Assembly (NCBI GenBank): GCA_033032175.1
Contig: CM065304.1
Location: 28,154,653 to 28,218,652, forward strand
DNA: 64,000 nucleotides
Source: Saturnia japonica
Lineage: Eukaryota; Arthropoda; Insecta; Lepidoptera; Saturniidae
Direction: 5' to 3'
Shown here in pieces: positions 11,375 through 23,149 of this stretch (positions within the stretch are counted from its first letter, which is position 1; each line of letters starts with the position of its first letter). Both the position numbers and the translations under genes were made by a program. The notes under the pieces are model-generated. The model was not told the DNA's origin and ran no database searches. It saw nothing but the letters and a program-made list of their open reading frames with translations.

Positions 11375-11539
11375 GAGTCGAGTGTGAATCCCGGAGCCCC
11401 GCCGCCTGTGATGCCGTACCCGGTAACTTTAGGGCCACCAGGGGTACCACCACCACCATCCACTCAACCTCCTAAGCGACCACCACGCGCCAAGGAGTAC
11501 TACTTTTTGGACCTCGAACTACGATTCGGATTGTTGCAG
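11375..11539 (+). CDS. SCYL2: SCYL2 exon: proline-rich kinase linker
   Basis: The 55-codon exon has acceptor CATATTAG and donor GTATTT, phase 0 at both ends, and fits directly after the exon ending at 6398. The first 38 residues are low complexity and proline-rich ('GPPGVPPPPSTQPPKRPP'). The exon ends 'KEYYFLDLELRFGLLQ', the SCYL-family stretch leading into helix alphaD/E ('LFDVETKYGLLQ' in vertebrates). The proline-rich part may be lineage-specific. Confidence 0.9.
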
Positions 11540-11589
11540 GTATTTATTTTATTATAGCAATGAATTCAGTAACGGTGACGAATTTTTCA

Positions 11590-11720
11590 TAGATTGCTTA
11601 CTCGTGCGAATATTTCGTACATTTTAGAATGTAAACAATCTAACATATCTGTCATGTTAGTTAATAGCTCGATAACAGATTGTTAAATAGATACCGCCAT
11701 CTACATTAAATATATTTTTA
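11590..11720 (+). repeat. Fragment of the repeat family at 38767
   Basis: TGCGAATATTTCG and the following blocks (TGTAAACAAT, CTGTCATGTTAGTT, ACTGTTAA-like) match 38776-38860 in order. It is a non-coding intronic fragment. Confidence 0.55.
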
Positions 11721-11859
11721 CTATGAATGTTTATAAATATGTTAGGGATTACATTAATTTCAAACTACTTTTTGTCAACAGCGGAAACATAAGCTTTAAA
11801 ATGATTTTTGAATCAATTTTGATGAAACATTCTTACCGATCCCGATAATCAAATTGAGG

Positions 11860-12262
11860 CTTCCAACGCGTACTACACAACCGTTCTCAGAAACCAAGCG
11901 TGCTCGCGCTTATGCCCACAAAAACTCCGTTCCCTCCGCATGAGGCGGACGGTTAACTTCACTTCAGCACAACCCCCAAGGCCACCCTCTCCTGTGGCAA
12001 CCGATGCATAGCTCCTTTCTCTTGGTGTAGAGCCCTTGTGTCTAGCAGCCGCTCACGTGACATTATTATACTACACCACCACATACGTGCACATCACACA
12101 GGTACATTGGTTCTGTAAGGGACCTTTTTTCCTTTTGATTTAGCCAGTTAATGTAGACAAAGTTACTAAATACATATACGCATGTTACTTTCCTCCTCCC
12201 AGAGACAAGAGGTATATACATATATATACGGGCCCCCAGATCCCGGAGCGTAAATTTTTTCA
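11860..12262 (+). mobile_element. 3' end fragment related to the jockey LINE at 46254
   Basis: The blocks follow, in the same order, the last ORF2 codons and 3' UTR of the LINE at 49180-49620: AAACCAAGCGTGCTCGCGC, the CCGCA-GGCGGACGGT region, CACACAGGTACATTGGTTCT, GAGGGACC-like, ACATATACGCA and TTCCTCCTCCCAG. Substitutions and small gaps are many, so it is an older relative. It lacks the distal CCGCAGCGGC segment and a poly(A) tail. Confidence 0.75.
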
Positions 12263-13919
12263 ACAGGATCAGTTGAAACTGAGGCGACGTCAGTATGACA
12301 TAGTACTTCTACATGCTCTATATGTGTCAACATAGATTGTCCTGATCTCTTGTCTGCTGTATCACTATGTGTGCCAGACTATCGAACTCGTCTTACCACT
12401 CCCAGATTGAATTCTAATTATGCACAAAATTCTCTACTTTGCCGTACGCCACGCGCCTACAATAGCTATTATTTAATAACTTGATATTTTTGCTCTATCT
12501 AAAAACCATTGAAAAGCAAATTTGCAAATTTATCGAAACTCTTCAAACACGTGTCCTTGATAGTTCGCAGACACAACTTATAAAAGTCAACATTTTCATA
12601 TCACACGACATATACACTCATTCACCCATTCATCATAATATACTTGTATAAGCAAGGCATTTAGTATTTACTATTTTTGTTATTATTGCTTATTATTTTT
12701 AAACTATTTCAGTTAAAATAATAACAAATCAATAATCAATAATACCTAATTTCTGAAATCCTGTTTTGGCTTGATGTGTAAACTAAGTTAGTTCGTATAT
12801 AAGCTGTAGGATTTTTTAATAAATAAACAACGTTTGACCGATAACTAGATCTAGGTATTTTTTACATGGAGAAAGTTTTTATACTATGTATATCTGAATG
12901 CAATAGCTGGTGCTTTAATCGAACTATTAACTATTGGAAAGTGGAAATGGAAAAATAACTTTTCTGGTAACAGGTAGCAAACTGAATGGAACAAAAATAC
13001 AATGTATTCAGAATGTTGTGCAAATAAAAAGACTAAAGTATATTCAAAGCTATAAGAAGTTCTTTGGATAAATTGAAACTATTTTATTTCCTCAAGAACA
13101 AATAAGATTTATTTCCTCTTTCAAGCGTTCAAAAGTCATAGTTTAAAGAATCCTATGCATTTCAAAGCAAACGAATCTACAGAGTCACAGACGTTGTTCG
13201 TATTGAAATACGATAGAAGTTAATTTTTTTACATTTTCTACTTCAATTTTATTATCAGTAATATGTAAAAATTTAAAATAAGTTTTTATTTATGCATTTA
13301 CCTAAAAAAATACTGTTTTTTTTTTAATATATTGAGTTTGGACTTCGTATAACTTGGTTTAATTTAAAAATGTTTTTTTAACGTCAAAATAACAAAAATG
13401 AATTCGAAGGACCATTTATATTCATTTTCCTCCGCCTATATAGTTCGTATGTTGACTTCTAACTAAATGATTGTGTTTGTATTCTCATGTGTTCTATAAT
13501 GAGCCCTGTCTTATTGTGTTTTAAAATAATTTCGCATTTAGGAGGCATTTTTGTTATCACATCTTTATTATGTAGTTTTCCAATAGGTACTTATTCTTTG
13601 CTTATTATTTTTTGTAACAATAAATTATTTACTTTTCTTTAATATAAATTGTTGGTCTACGATGACTGTTGAAGACCCCACTCCAGTGGTCGTCGTCGAC
13701 TTTTTACTGTAATATTAAGCAATAAAACATTATAATAAAAGTGCTCTATAACTTTAAATTATAAATTTTCACATAAATACGTAAATGAAGATATCAGAAA
13801 CAATATTTACCTGTCACTAAAATATAAATATCAGTGTGACCAAGCTTTGTTCGGTATCTTAATAAAGTTCTATCTAATGGGTAAACTTTGAATGTATTGC
13901 TATAGTTACATAATTAAGC
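12263..13919. other. SCYL2 intron, nothing recognised
   Basis: Long AT-rich stretch with homopolymer runs and no exon, TIR pair or ORF of interest. The missing SCYL2 exon was looked for here and not found. Confidence 0.4.
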
Positions 13920-13923
13920 CACC

Positions 13924-14007
13924 ATCGTATGTATGCACTACGCTGCTACGAATATGAAAGCGTAGCATATGCTACGCGCTACGAATGATACTTAACATAC
14001 ATGCGAT
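13924..14007. repeat. Nested palindrome
   Basis: A perfect 18-bp palindrome (GCGTAGCATATGCTACGC, 13960-13977) sits inside outer arms ATCGTATGTATG (13924-13935) and CATACATGCGAT (13996-14007), which pair at 11 of 12 positions. The unit GCTACGAAT also occurs twice. It could be the core of a small foldback element. Confidence 0.7.
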
Positions 14008-15009
14008 ATAAAAAGATGAATATTTTCAATATGGAACACCTTTCGATAATTCAATTAATTTCGCCCACGATGTCACAATAACCAAATGAAAACCAGAGAT
14101 GAAAGTCACCTTATTTGTTCGTATATTTTAATTTTATTTATTTATTTATTTGATCACACACTTATAAATGTTATATACTTAATCTAATACTTTAAAATTT
14201 AAACACTTCTACTATATAAATCAACGATTATTAACAAAAATTGAAAAAAGTAACAATAAAATGTGAGGTCTATTAATGACTGGTCTCAATTAAAACTTAG
14301 AACTCTGGCCTTTATAGTCAGATAGAAATAACTATAAGTAACCACTTAAGATTAGGTAGACTTCAAGCCTTTTTGTTACTAAATAACAGAAAAAAAATTG
14401 CATGCATATTGTTGACACACATAAGCAGCCTCTACACCAATGGTAACTTTTATACCAGGAACTGATATAAAATAAATAAATACTACATGACCCCTGTGAA
14501 TATAACATATAAAATAGAATATTCATTCTGACAGCTATCATGTTAGTAGATGGCGTCTTTAATATATTTTCATTTACATCAAAAGGTGGTATTCTTAATT
14601 ATTTTTTATCAAAAACATTTATTATATCAATATCAGAAAATATTAGCTTGAAAATTATGTAGAGTCATTAATTTTATATAATAAATAACGAAGATATGGC
14701 GTTGCTAGCAAAATACAACTTTAATACATATTTTTTATATATTAAAGAGGGCGGTAAAATCGAGATGAATAGCTGGTTATTTCCATTAAATATATACTGA
14801 CAATATTTTGACAATAACTACATTGAATTATAGAAAATAAATAGGTATAACAGTAGTTTCCGAAGACCTTTTCCTGAACAAAGGCGTTGATTCAGCTACC
14901 ATGCTGTCACAGAATAAATATTGATTTTAAACAAAAAGAAGTATTCTGTATTTGCTTAACGTTTCCTTAGGACCTTGGGAGAGAATTGTTGTTTAAATTA
15001 CATAATTGT
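14008..15009. other. SCYL2 intron with (ATTT)n, otherwise nothing recognised
   Basis: A short ATTT microsatellite lies at about 14130-14152. No coding signal was found. Confidence 0.4.
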
Positions 15010-15345
15010 TGGGTACGCGTCACTTCCCCTCTACGTGAGGGGGGGGGGGGTGACGTTTCCCCGGTTTGGACGGTCGTTTTGTTGCGCCGGATGCCCGTCT
15101 CGTAGACACCGTACGGATGCCCGTGGGTGGCGTGATGTTAGTAGTGAGGGGGTCCGGGGGGTGCAACAATGCACGACCGCTTGAGGTGCCGGGTCTTCAA
15201 AGAAAGTCGATATCTAGATTGTTGACTGTTCGCAGGACGACCAAAGCTTTCCTCTTGTTGTTACTTGTTACTTGTACTTGTAGACTCGTTGAATTGCACC
15301 GTGCCCAATACGGCCCCTCTTCGAGCTTAAGTAGTTCGAGGAACG
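15010..15345. other. GC-rich island of unknown nature
   Basis: About 330 bp of clearly higher GC than the surroundings, with a run of ten or more G at about 15040. Open frames on the + strand (14975-15184, 15066-15392) are arginine/glycine-rich and match no protein I know. It could be the 5' end of a non-LTR retrotransposon, an exon of another gene or a GC-rich repeat. Confidence 0.35.
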
Positions 15346-16726
15346 ACCGTGAAGAGAGCCCCGTTTTATTCCGTGTTTATTTCGTGTTTTAACTTTACTT
15401 TTCGCTTTGGTTGCTCTGTTAATCTCTTTATATTTCACTCATTATTTATCTTATGTACACATGTCATATATCAAAATGTTCCTCTTTAAATTACCTATCC
15501 ATTACATATTTACTTATAATATACATTACGTATATATTCCGTATATAAGCCAAAAACAATGTAATTTACGGGCGGCATCACTGTTTTCCGTTCGTAAAAT
15601 CTCTATAATATTTGATATACTTACTCTATTGGCTTACTCTATGCGTTAATCTATTCTATATTAGTTATATTTTCACTATGTGACATACAATACATAATGG
15701 TTTATATACATCCTAATATATAACATGCAACTTGTACTGTAGTGTATTCGCTTACATTTCTCTATAATATTGTCTGTATCAATCTATTTTATCGTAACAC
15801 ATAGTATATAACACGTAAACACAGTAATATCACATAATACCCTAACATAAGACACGAAAACAACTGTTCTGTCGCCAATAATAATAGATATTCTTAAATC
15901 TACACAGAACTCGAAAAATACTTGTGTGTCAATATACTAAATGTTCGATAGATTATAACTTTTCTTTCCTGCTCCTTGCTTCTTGAGTTGAATCTAGTAT
16001 GTGAACCTAATTTCATCGACACGACGTCCGAATGCACTGTCACTGCGCCGTCGCACGCACTAAACTAAGTGTTTCTATAAAGGGTCCATATTTAGATTTA
16101 ACAAAAAGAGCAATGATTTAAAAGAAATCAATATCACCTGTTTCTATCCACAGGCATCACGCAAGAAATAATCGTAGTAACACTGGCTATGTTTTGTTAA
16201 GGTAACCTTTTCTCATAGGGGAAGATAAAAATACTAAAACTATGTAAGCTTAATACAAAATTATAATTATTTCAAACTGCAGTTTTTAGTACTACATTTT
16301 ATGAGTTAGAGTTTTAAAAAGTACCTGTTGCTTAAAAACCATATTTTGTCACAAGGAAGAAATTTGTTGGAAATTATTAACTTTATTTTTCTTTCGTCGA
16401 AACTCATAAAATTATATGCCGACGAAAATTGTGTTTACTTTTGATAAAATATGTACTTTTTGTATATTGACAGGCTTTCACAGATTACAGCATATAGAAT
16501 TGTTGGTTTTCCCTTCAGCGGTGTTTTGAAAACAATTACTTCGACAACTTGAACAGCATTATTTGAAGGTTCATTTAAATAAAACATTTTACTTCCTTCA
16601 AATGACTTGGATAATGAATGACAATAATTATAAGTAAATAGATTTTTTTTACAAGATATTTATAAAACACATAAATTACACCTGAGTGTCTTTATCTGAG
16701 GTAAATGATAAATACGAGATGGATTG
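15346..16726. other. SCYL2 intron, nothing recognised
   Basis: AT-rich sequence. The open frame at 15407-15649 is low complexity and unlike any family I recognise. Confidence 0.4.
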
Positions 16727-17096
16727 TTGAGATGGGGCATTAAGGATAAGGTGCATTAATCCCTGTAGCTACTAGAAAACTTTCTGAAGAGATCGTCTTT
16801 AACTTTATAGACATTTTCAGTTTTTTTTAAATAGTGTACAGTTAGCAAGAAAATGAACAATTTAAACAAAAACTTTTTTCATTCCAATCTATCTTGTTTC
16901 TTATAAGAATTAATAAACTCTATGGGACCAACTGAGGTTAGAGTAATAAAAATGTCAGAAATCACAAAAAACTGTTCCCGTAAAAAAAAAACAATAAATG
17001 CTGGTCAAATTCCTCAAAAAGTTAAGGATAGTCTCCTCAGAAAGTTTTCGTGTAGCTACAACGGTTAAGGTACCTACCATTACCGCCCCATCTCAA
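16727..17096. mobile_element. 370-bp MITE with about 65-bp inverted repeats
   Basis: The left end TTGAGATGGGGCATTAAGG matches the reverse complement of the right end, TTGAGATGGGGCGGTAATGG. The similarity continues through GTAGCTAC-GAAAACTTTCTGA-GAGA for about 65 bp on each side. The interior is AT-rich with A and T runs and no ORF. The superfamily is not assigned because no clear target duplication is visible. Confidence 0.75.
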
Positions 17097-18799
17097 AAAT
17101 TCAACCTGATATAGTACTAGGTTAGCCGGCAGACGCAGTTCTACCCTTTCCAGTAGTTAATAGCTCAATCACAGCGGCACCTATTGGATCCTAGCATATC
17201 TATAAATCATCGTCTCTATATAACAAAAATACTATGTGTATATATGTTCAATCGGTTAAATCGTTCAGAAGTTATAGAATTACTAACAGACATACACGAG
17301 AATTTTATATAAAAGCGATGTATTTTTATAATGGTATAAATGTTCAATAAGTACTATAAAATCAGCTACCAACATGATGATACTGTTATGTAACAAGTTG
17401 ATTCTGTTATTTTCTAAAATTAAGACAACATTTCCTAAACTATTGCCACGTGTATACATCAACCGAGCGACTAAAAAGGCAAGTGAAGAACTCATATTGA
17501 TTCATCTACCAATCGCAAGTGGTTATCGAAATTCTGGCTCTCAGTTGCTGACACCTATCCGTGATGAAGGTATTGAATCTTTCCTCCATTCACTACCACA
17601 TACCTCTATGTGAGATGTTATTGTCAGCTATTAAAACTACATACACGTAGGTACCGAAATAAACTGTACGTATCCAACTCATTGCGATTAATAGTAACCA
17701 AAATTAAAGTCGATGATAAAGCTGCAATGACAAAAAATAGGAAACAAATACATATCCTTCTCACTGAAATAGCAATCCTTGTATTTAAAAACATTTTCGA
17801 TTGTTTTTTATATATATATTGAACAGTCCGTCATACGGATAGTTATGCATCTTTTTTAATAAAAGCCAGAAGGGGAGTCCCGAATTTGGAAGTTTTTGTT
17901 AGATGGATCGCGGTCCAAATAATTTTAGGAACCGATAAATTAAGATCATAATTATGTATTGGCGAAATAGTTAGCGGTATCGTAATACAAAAAGCGATTG
18001 GTCCAACATCTGGCGGTTGAGGTGAGCAATCAATACCGCTCCGAGGCAGATTTCACGCGGTTTAATTTAACCGCATCCAGTCTGTTAAACTCCGTTTCTA
18101 CCAAGGCCACTATATATGTGTGCGGCAAGCAAAATAGATTATGCAAGATATAAAACTTTTGCGGTCGGCAGTCGGGGTCAGTCAGGAAAGAAGTTACTAA
18201 AAATTAAAATAAGTAAAATATGATTTAATAACCAATTAGTCCATTTCATAAAGAACACATCGATATAAATTTTATATACAGGCTGTAACATTTAAATAAA
18301 TCAGTGAGGGGAATTCTGTAACTAAAAGAGATAGAGAAATATGTTCTAAGAAACTATGATATTGATTTTAAAGATAAGAAAAACTACGTTCATAAATTTT
18401 CAAAAAGACACATTATTAGAAAAAAAGTATGTCATTTTATTACTACAATTTGAAAATTTAGGTTGTAAGGAATAAAAGCAGCTAGGAAACCCTGTGTCTA
18501 AAGTTAAAAGAAAATGCTGAATTTAATTATTTTGTTTTGAAATGTTTACAATAACAACCATTTTCTTAGACACAATAGTAGTCAACTATTTTAGGTAATG
18601 ATTTTATGTTTTTTGTAGTTTCAAGGGATGAGTTTTTTTAATGATCTTCATAGCTGCTTTTAGACCTATAAAGGTGTCGTGACTGATATTGTTAAACTTT
18701 CAGTTTTAAGGTAAAATACACATCAAATAATCTGATGTAGTTAAATTTGGTGAATTTGATTATACTAATTGACTTTTTACATATTATCATTAAAGAAGT
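17097..18799. other. SCYL2 intron, nothing recognised
   Basis: The open frames at 17374-17613 and 17610-17822 look random and have no family resemblance. A short GC-richer patch at about 18010-18110 has no ORF. Confidence 0.4.
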
Positions 18800-19015
18800 T
18801 CATTATTATATTAGGCAATTGTATACCGGTGCTCCATCTTGTTGAAAATAAACTCGAATTATGTTTTCATCCAATATTTCACGTAGGAATTGTCCATTGC
18901 CCATCAGACATTTTACAAAACAAAACCTTATTGTGGAGAAGTCCAAACCAGTAGTTAAATGAATGTAACTTAACGTCGTTCATACTGCAATAGTCGAATC
19001 ACAACTCGACTTCCC
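18800..19015 (-). pseudogene. Relic of an IS630/Tc1-type transposase
   Basis: On the minus strand, shifting frames read 'YWFGLLHNKV' (about 18925-18955), 'NGQFLREILDENIIRVYF' and 'QQDGAPVYN' (about 18825-18900). The arrangement W-G-hNKV...QQDGAPxH is typical of insect DDE transposases of the IS630-Tc1-mariner superfamily, with the second catalytic Asp in QQDGAP. The C-terminal part (third acidic residue) is absent. Stops and frameshifts make it dead. Confidence 0.5.
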
Positions 19016-19492
19016 AAAATATAACTTCCGACAAAAATGGATTAGTATAAACAAATTCATCACATTCACCGCTTGATTATTTCTTGTGGGGGTTACCCTA
19101 AATATGAAGTATACAAAACCAGCTACGATACCGTTGAAGGTCTCATAAGTTTTCCTTTTCTTTAAAATCGATGTGGTGGTTCTTTAGAACATATTTCTGT
19201 ATCTCTTGTAGTTTCAGAGTTCCCCACACTGACCCATAATGTTACATCCATCCCATTTATATGTATCATACAAAATAACTGATATATTGAACGTGCTCCT
19301 ATTTCTCGGAACCAACCAGGGAGTCCGGTTGCAATCTGCCGCGTAAGCCCCGGCGCTAAAGAGAGACAGTCTGGTACAACCCCAACTGTCTCCCAGACGG
19401 CTGAACCAGTGCAATGGGAAGACGGGCCCCCCGACCCGTCTCCCCTTGGTTCAGCAAGGGTAGGAAGGAGACGAAATCGCCCCCCCCCCCTT
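19016..19492. other. Flank of the R1-like LINE, unassigned
   Basis: On the minus strand, an open frame (19162-19500) runs on from the LINE ORF1 stop, with GC-rich sequence as far as about 19300. This may be the ORF1/ORF2 junction region, but no endonuclease motif is visible. Below 19300 the sequence turns AT-rich. Confidence 0.35.
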
Positions 19493-21478
19493 CTACCCAA
19501 CGTCTACGCTATCCTCTGAGCTTGGTAGAGGTAGTTGCGGTGCCATTCCCTTAGTGGGCGGCGGCTTACAGGCAGCTCCAGTCATCTGGTGATTCGCCGG
19601 CCTCCCGGCGTCGGCACACAAGGCGCAGTGGAACTTTTTTGCTGCACACTCCAGCGCCTTGTGGCCAGGCTGCCCGCACCGGAAACACAGGGCTCCGCGG
19701 TCTATCGTCGACGGGCAGAGTGGACGAGTGTGGCCCACACCCATGCACTTGTAACAGCACATGGGCCCACTCTCCAAGAGGCGCACACGTGCCGCACTCC
19801 ATCCGACAAGGAGACGACCCGCCTCCACTAGAACCCTGGCAGCGGTAGCCGAGAGCGAAAGATAAACCGCTCCCATACCCCTGCTATAGGCACGTATGGG
19901 ACCAGCCCTAATAAGGGCCTGCTGACAGCCAGCTTACGCAGCCGCAGCCGCCACGACCTCCTCGACCGATACTGATTCACACGGACGCTTGCCTTTTTAA
20001 TAGCCTTGGCGATAGTGGCCTCGCCCGCCAACACCGTCTGCAGGATCTCAACCATCCGGTCCGCCTGCTCTGAACCACGGGAGCCACGGATCTCGACAAT
20101 CCGGGATCCCGTGGCTGTGGGCCGCGCCGAGATGTCCTCGATCCCGAGGTCCGCTAGCGCGACTTGTTTCTGCGCCTTTAAAAAGGCATCCTTATAACTC
20201 ATTCCCCCCGCCAAAGCCTCTGGCTGCAGCGTAATAATCACTGCAGCTGAGTGCGGTGACGAGGGTAGCTTCGCCTTAAGCTTGCTGGCAGGCACTCTCC
20301 CAACAGGAGCGGGAGCCAGTGTCGCAGCAGCCTTCGGTTCACTAACTGGCTTTTTCTTCCTCCGTCGCCGACGAGACACGGTGGTCCATCCTTCGGCGGT
20401 TGTGGCTGGAGCAGGAACATCAGCCCCTGTCATAAAATGCTCCACCCCCAGGGAGTCTTCTTCCAAATTCCTCTCCGCCTCAGAAGGCGCTGGACCAGCC
20501 ACTCTGGATTTAATTCCCGAAGTTTTAGCCCTGGAAGGCTTAGGTCTTGTGGGACCCGGGGCAGTCTGTCTGTCCACAGCCAGAGGAGGGCGGACCACCT
20601 TGGCGGGGAGGAGACACCCGGAGCGACCGCTCCATCCTCGACATGTGTTCTGCCATCGCATCAAACACAGCCTGCATCAGGGAATCCTGTCCCTGGCTTA
20701 CTGGCATCTTTTGCGTCAAAGGCAGCGCAGGCGAAGCCCCCACCCAACCGCGCAACGAGGAGAGCTCCTCCTTGAGGGCATCGACCTCCCGACGAAGCCT
20801 CCCCGTCTCGCGCTGCAAAAGGAGGGTCTCCTCCGTCACCGTACGCGTTAGAGCGGTGACAGTGACCTCATGCAGGGTCCACGCCGCCTCATTCAGGTTT
20901 TTAACAAACGTGCCCTTGAGGTTGCCAGATTTCCTGGCAACCTCAAGGACCGCGTCTACTTTCTCCTTTGCGAGGGCCCTCAACCTGTCGGGATCGAGGA
21001 GCTCGATGCCCTCGAGTACTCTCACTTCAGCAAAGGCACCAGCCGCATCAACAACGGCAGCCGCAGCCGCGTCCGTAATACAACCAGCCTCATCAGAGCT
21101 TGTCGACCCAGGAAGGGGACAATCCTGCGGCAACGCACAAGTAACTTCCGCGCGCGTTCTTCCTACAGATGAGCCCAGATCACGGGCTTTGCCCCTCCGA
21201 GCTGACGTAAACTTGTTGGGAGGAGTCTCCTCCCCATCCTCATCAGCTTTAGCAAGCAATCGCTTCCTATCGGCAGCTGCCACTGGCCCTAACCTACAAG
21301 ATCCATCATCCCAGTGCCTGATTGAAAACCTCTCAAGCATAGGGTCACGCTCAAGCATCACGACAGGCGAAAGATTCCTTTGTTGTACAGCCGTGGTCGT
21401 CATTGTATTGGTGGAATCGGTTTTCTTTAAACTAGCATTGGTCTTCGTTTGTTTCTTACAATCACGCAAAATTTTCAA
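19493..21478 (-). pseudogene. R1-clade LINE ORF1 (gag-like), frameshifted
   Basis: Three overlapping minus-strand frames (21478-20540, 20664-19828, 19876-19493) together form an ORF1 of about 630 codons broken by two frameshifts, near 20600 and 19870. The N-terminal part contains 'VARKSGNLKGTFVKNLNEAA' and a coiled-coil-like stretch rich in E, R and L ('LQRETGRLRREVDALKEEL'). The C-terminal part has three Cys/His knuckles: CYKCMGVGHTRPLC, CFRCGQPGHKALEC and a CALC...H...C motif. This layout is typical of R1-type LINE nucleic-acid-binding ORF1 proteins. The endonuclease/RT ORF2 is missing, so the copy is 3'-deleted or rearranged. Confidence 0.85.
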
Positions 21479-21740
21479 AGTGAGTCCTCATCGGCCCCAG
21501 CCCGGTACTGGGTGCGCTGCTCACACGCCACACCCAGGAGCTTTTAACGGCCCTCCAGCCAGCGCTCCTCCATAGTTCCCTCTGATAAGCAGAGGGATAC
21601 CAGGAGGAGCGCGTCAGATATTAGCCGCCGACCAAAGTGATCGACGTTGCCCGGGGTGCACCACGAGGAGGTTTCTGTCATCGCACCCCACAAGTTGACT
21701 CCTATCGCAAGCCGTGTTAAGGAAATTCGTTCCAATTATT
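21479..21740 (-). mobile_element. Probable 5' untranslated region of the R1-like LINE
   Basis: The GC-rich sequence continues upstream of the ORF1 start for about 260 bp and then falls abruptly to AT-rich DNA near 21740. A 5' UTR of this length is common for R1-like elements. No target duplication could be paired. Confidence 0.5.
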
Positions 21741-22447
21741 AGCCTGTACTCTGTCACACTGTGAATTTATTTGGGCGCATAATTTACATATTACACACAA
21801 ACGGTTCCGTAATGGTGAGCTTAAATATCGTTGACAATAGAAGCTTTTACATGAAAGCTTGTTCGCGCCGCACACGAACGTGATGGCGGCTGCCTGCATA
21901 CGTAATGTACCTCTACGATATCTTCTACACAATTAATAAAATTGAAGTGTCTGTTTGTAATATCAAAATATAAGCATTACAGGGTTAATACGACTCGCTC
22001 GTTTGCCCGATCATCAGCTTTCTGTAATCCAGACGAGCGCAGCCAAGGGCACAGCTAGTATTATAATACACAGTTTAATGAAACACCGTCACTTGTCGTG
22101 ATATCCTTATTAATAAACTATTATTATAACGAAGTTACTTATCACTGGGTGGGGGAGCTAAACAGAAAAAAGTATCGGACCCGACAGAAACTAAAAAAAA
22201 AACAAATACATACATATCAAGTATGACAGTCGTGGAATTGACTCAGCTGTGTTATGACCAGATTTGTACGCACGGATGTATGTAAAGTTATTAAAGTTAC
22301 ACGGTCGTTGGTTCGCATCCCGCTCGAACAAGTGCAAAATGCTCTATATTTAAAAAGTGAAAAAAATATCATCACAATATGACAAGCTTAAACGGCAATA
22401 AACAATCTGGTAGACAAAGGATACCTTAATACATTTTATATAAAACT
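21741..22447. other. SCYL2 intron with short repeat ends
   Basis: ACGAGCGCAGCCAAGGGCAC followed by AGCTAGTA (about 22032-22060) looks like the CTAG-type 3' end of a lepidopteran Helitron-like repeat. GGTTCGCATCC near 22310 resembles a Pol III B-box, suggesting a SINE relic. Both assignments are weak. Confidence 0.3.
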
Positions 22448-22645
22448 AAGCTGGCAAACAGGTATACGGCCCGCCTGATTGTAAGCGGCTAATATAGCCT
22501 ATGTGCACTTGTAATATCATAAATGTCAATGGAACACCCAACTTCAAGGAGCTGTGAAACCCTTACTCTCCGCAGTAATACAACACAAGTACAAGAAGTG
22601 CAATAGTCAGACTTCCCAAGTAGAAAGAAATGAAATTTCTCTGTG
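22448..22645 (+). repeat. Short interspersed repeat, family 1, copy 2
   Basis: It starts CTGGCAAACAGGTATACGGC and contains CAACTTCAAGGAGCTGTGAA, CTTACTCTCCGCA and AAGTAGAAAGAAAT, the same blocks as at 11057 and 61525. It has no ORF. Confidence 0.65.
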
Positions 22646-23149
22646 GCCTATTTTTCTTATATATTTTTTTAATATATGAAATAATTGTTCGCAGATAATC
22701 GAAGCCCTGCATTTCATGCACTACACAACGAAGCAGATTCATCGCAACGTGTGTCCTCAGGTTATTATAGTAACAAAACGCGGCACGTGGAAACTCTTCG
22801 GGCTCGAGTTTATTGGTGCGTAATAAGTTACTTATCACATTTCAAGGGCGATCCCGACTCCTTCCTTGCATCGTTAAATCAATTATGCGAGCGGAAAGAT
22901 TATATGCAGTTAAACCTAAGTTAACGAGAGTGGCCTTTAACAGCGTCCTTTAATTAATATCTACTTATTTATGGGCGTAGTTTATAATAATTAATTTAAA
23001 GGGGTATAATTTCTATTTAGCTACTGATTTTTGCGATTAATTGGTTTACAAACATTTATTATGAAATGAATGTCAATTAACAACACAGTAATCTAATGAT
23101 AACTATTATATTTAAGTTTTATATTTTTTTATGTTTACATAATTATATA
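22646..23149. other. SCYL2 intron, nothing recognised
   Basis: The open frames at 22563-22838 and 22685-22924 lack any recognisable family feature or splice context. Confidence 0.4.

Noticed and set aside
14128..14152. (ATTT)n as a CRISPR-like or regulatory repeat
   Set aside because: It is a simple microsatellite. No spaced repeats of any CRISPR kind exist in the window.
14975..15392. Overlapping open frames in the GC-rich patch as a protein gene
   Set aside because: They are arginine/glycine-rich with no recognisable domain. GC-richness alone explains the open frames.
20282..21575. Long plus-strand open frames opposite the R1-like ORF1
   Set aside because: They are antisense shadows of the GC-rich minus-strand ORF1, which carries the recognisable zinc knuckles.
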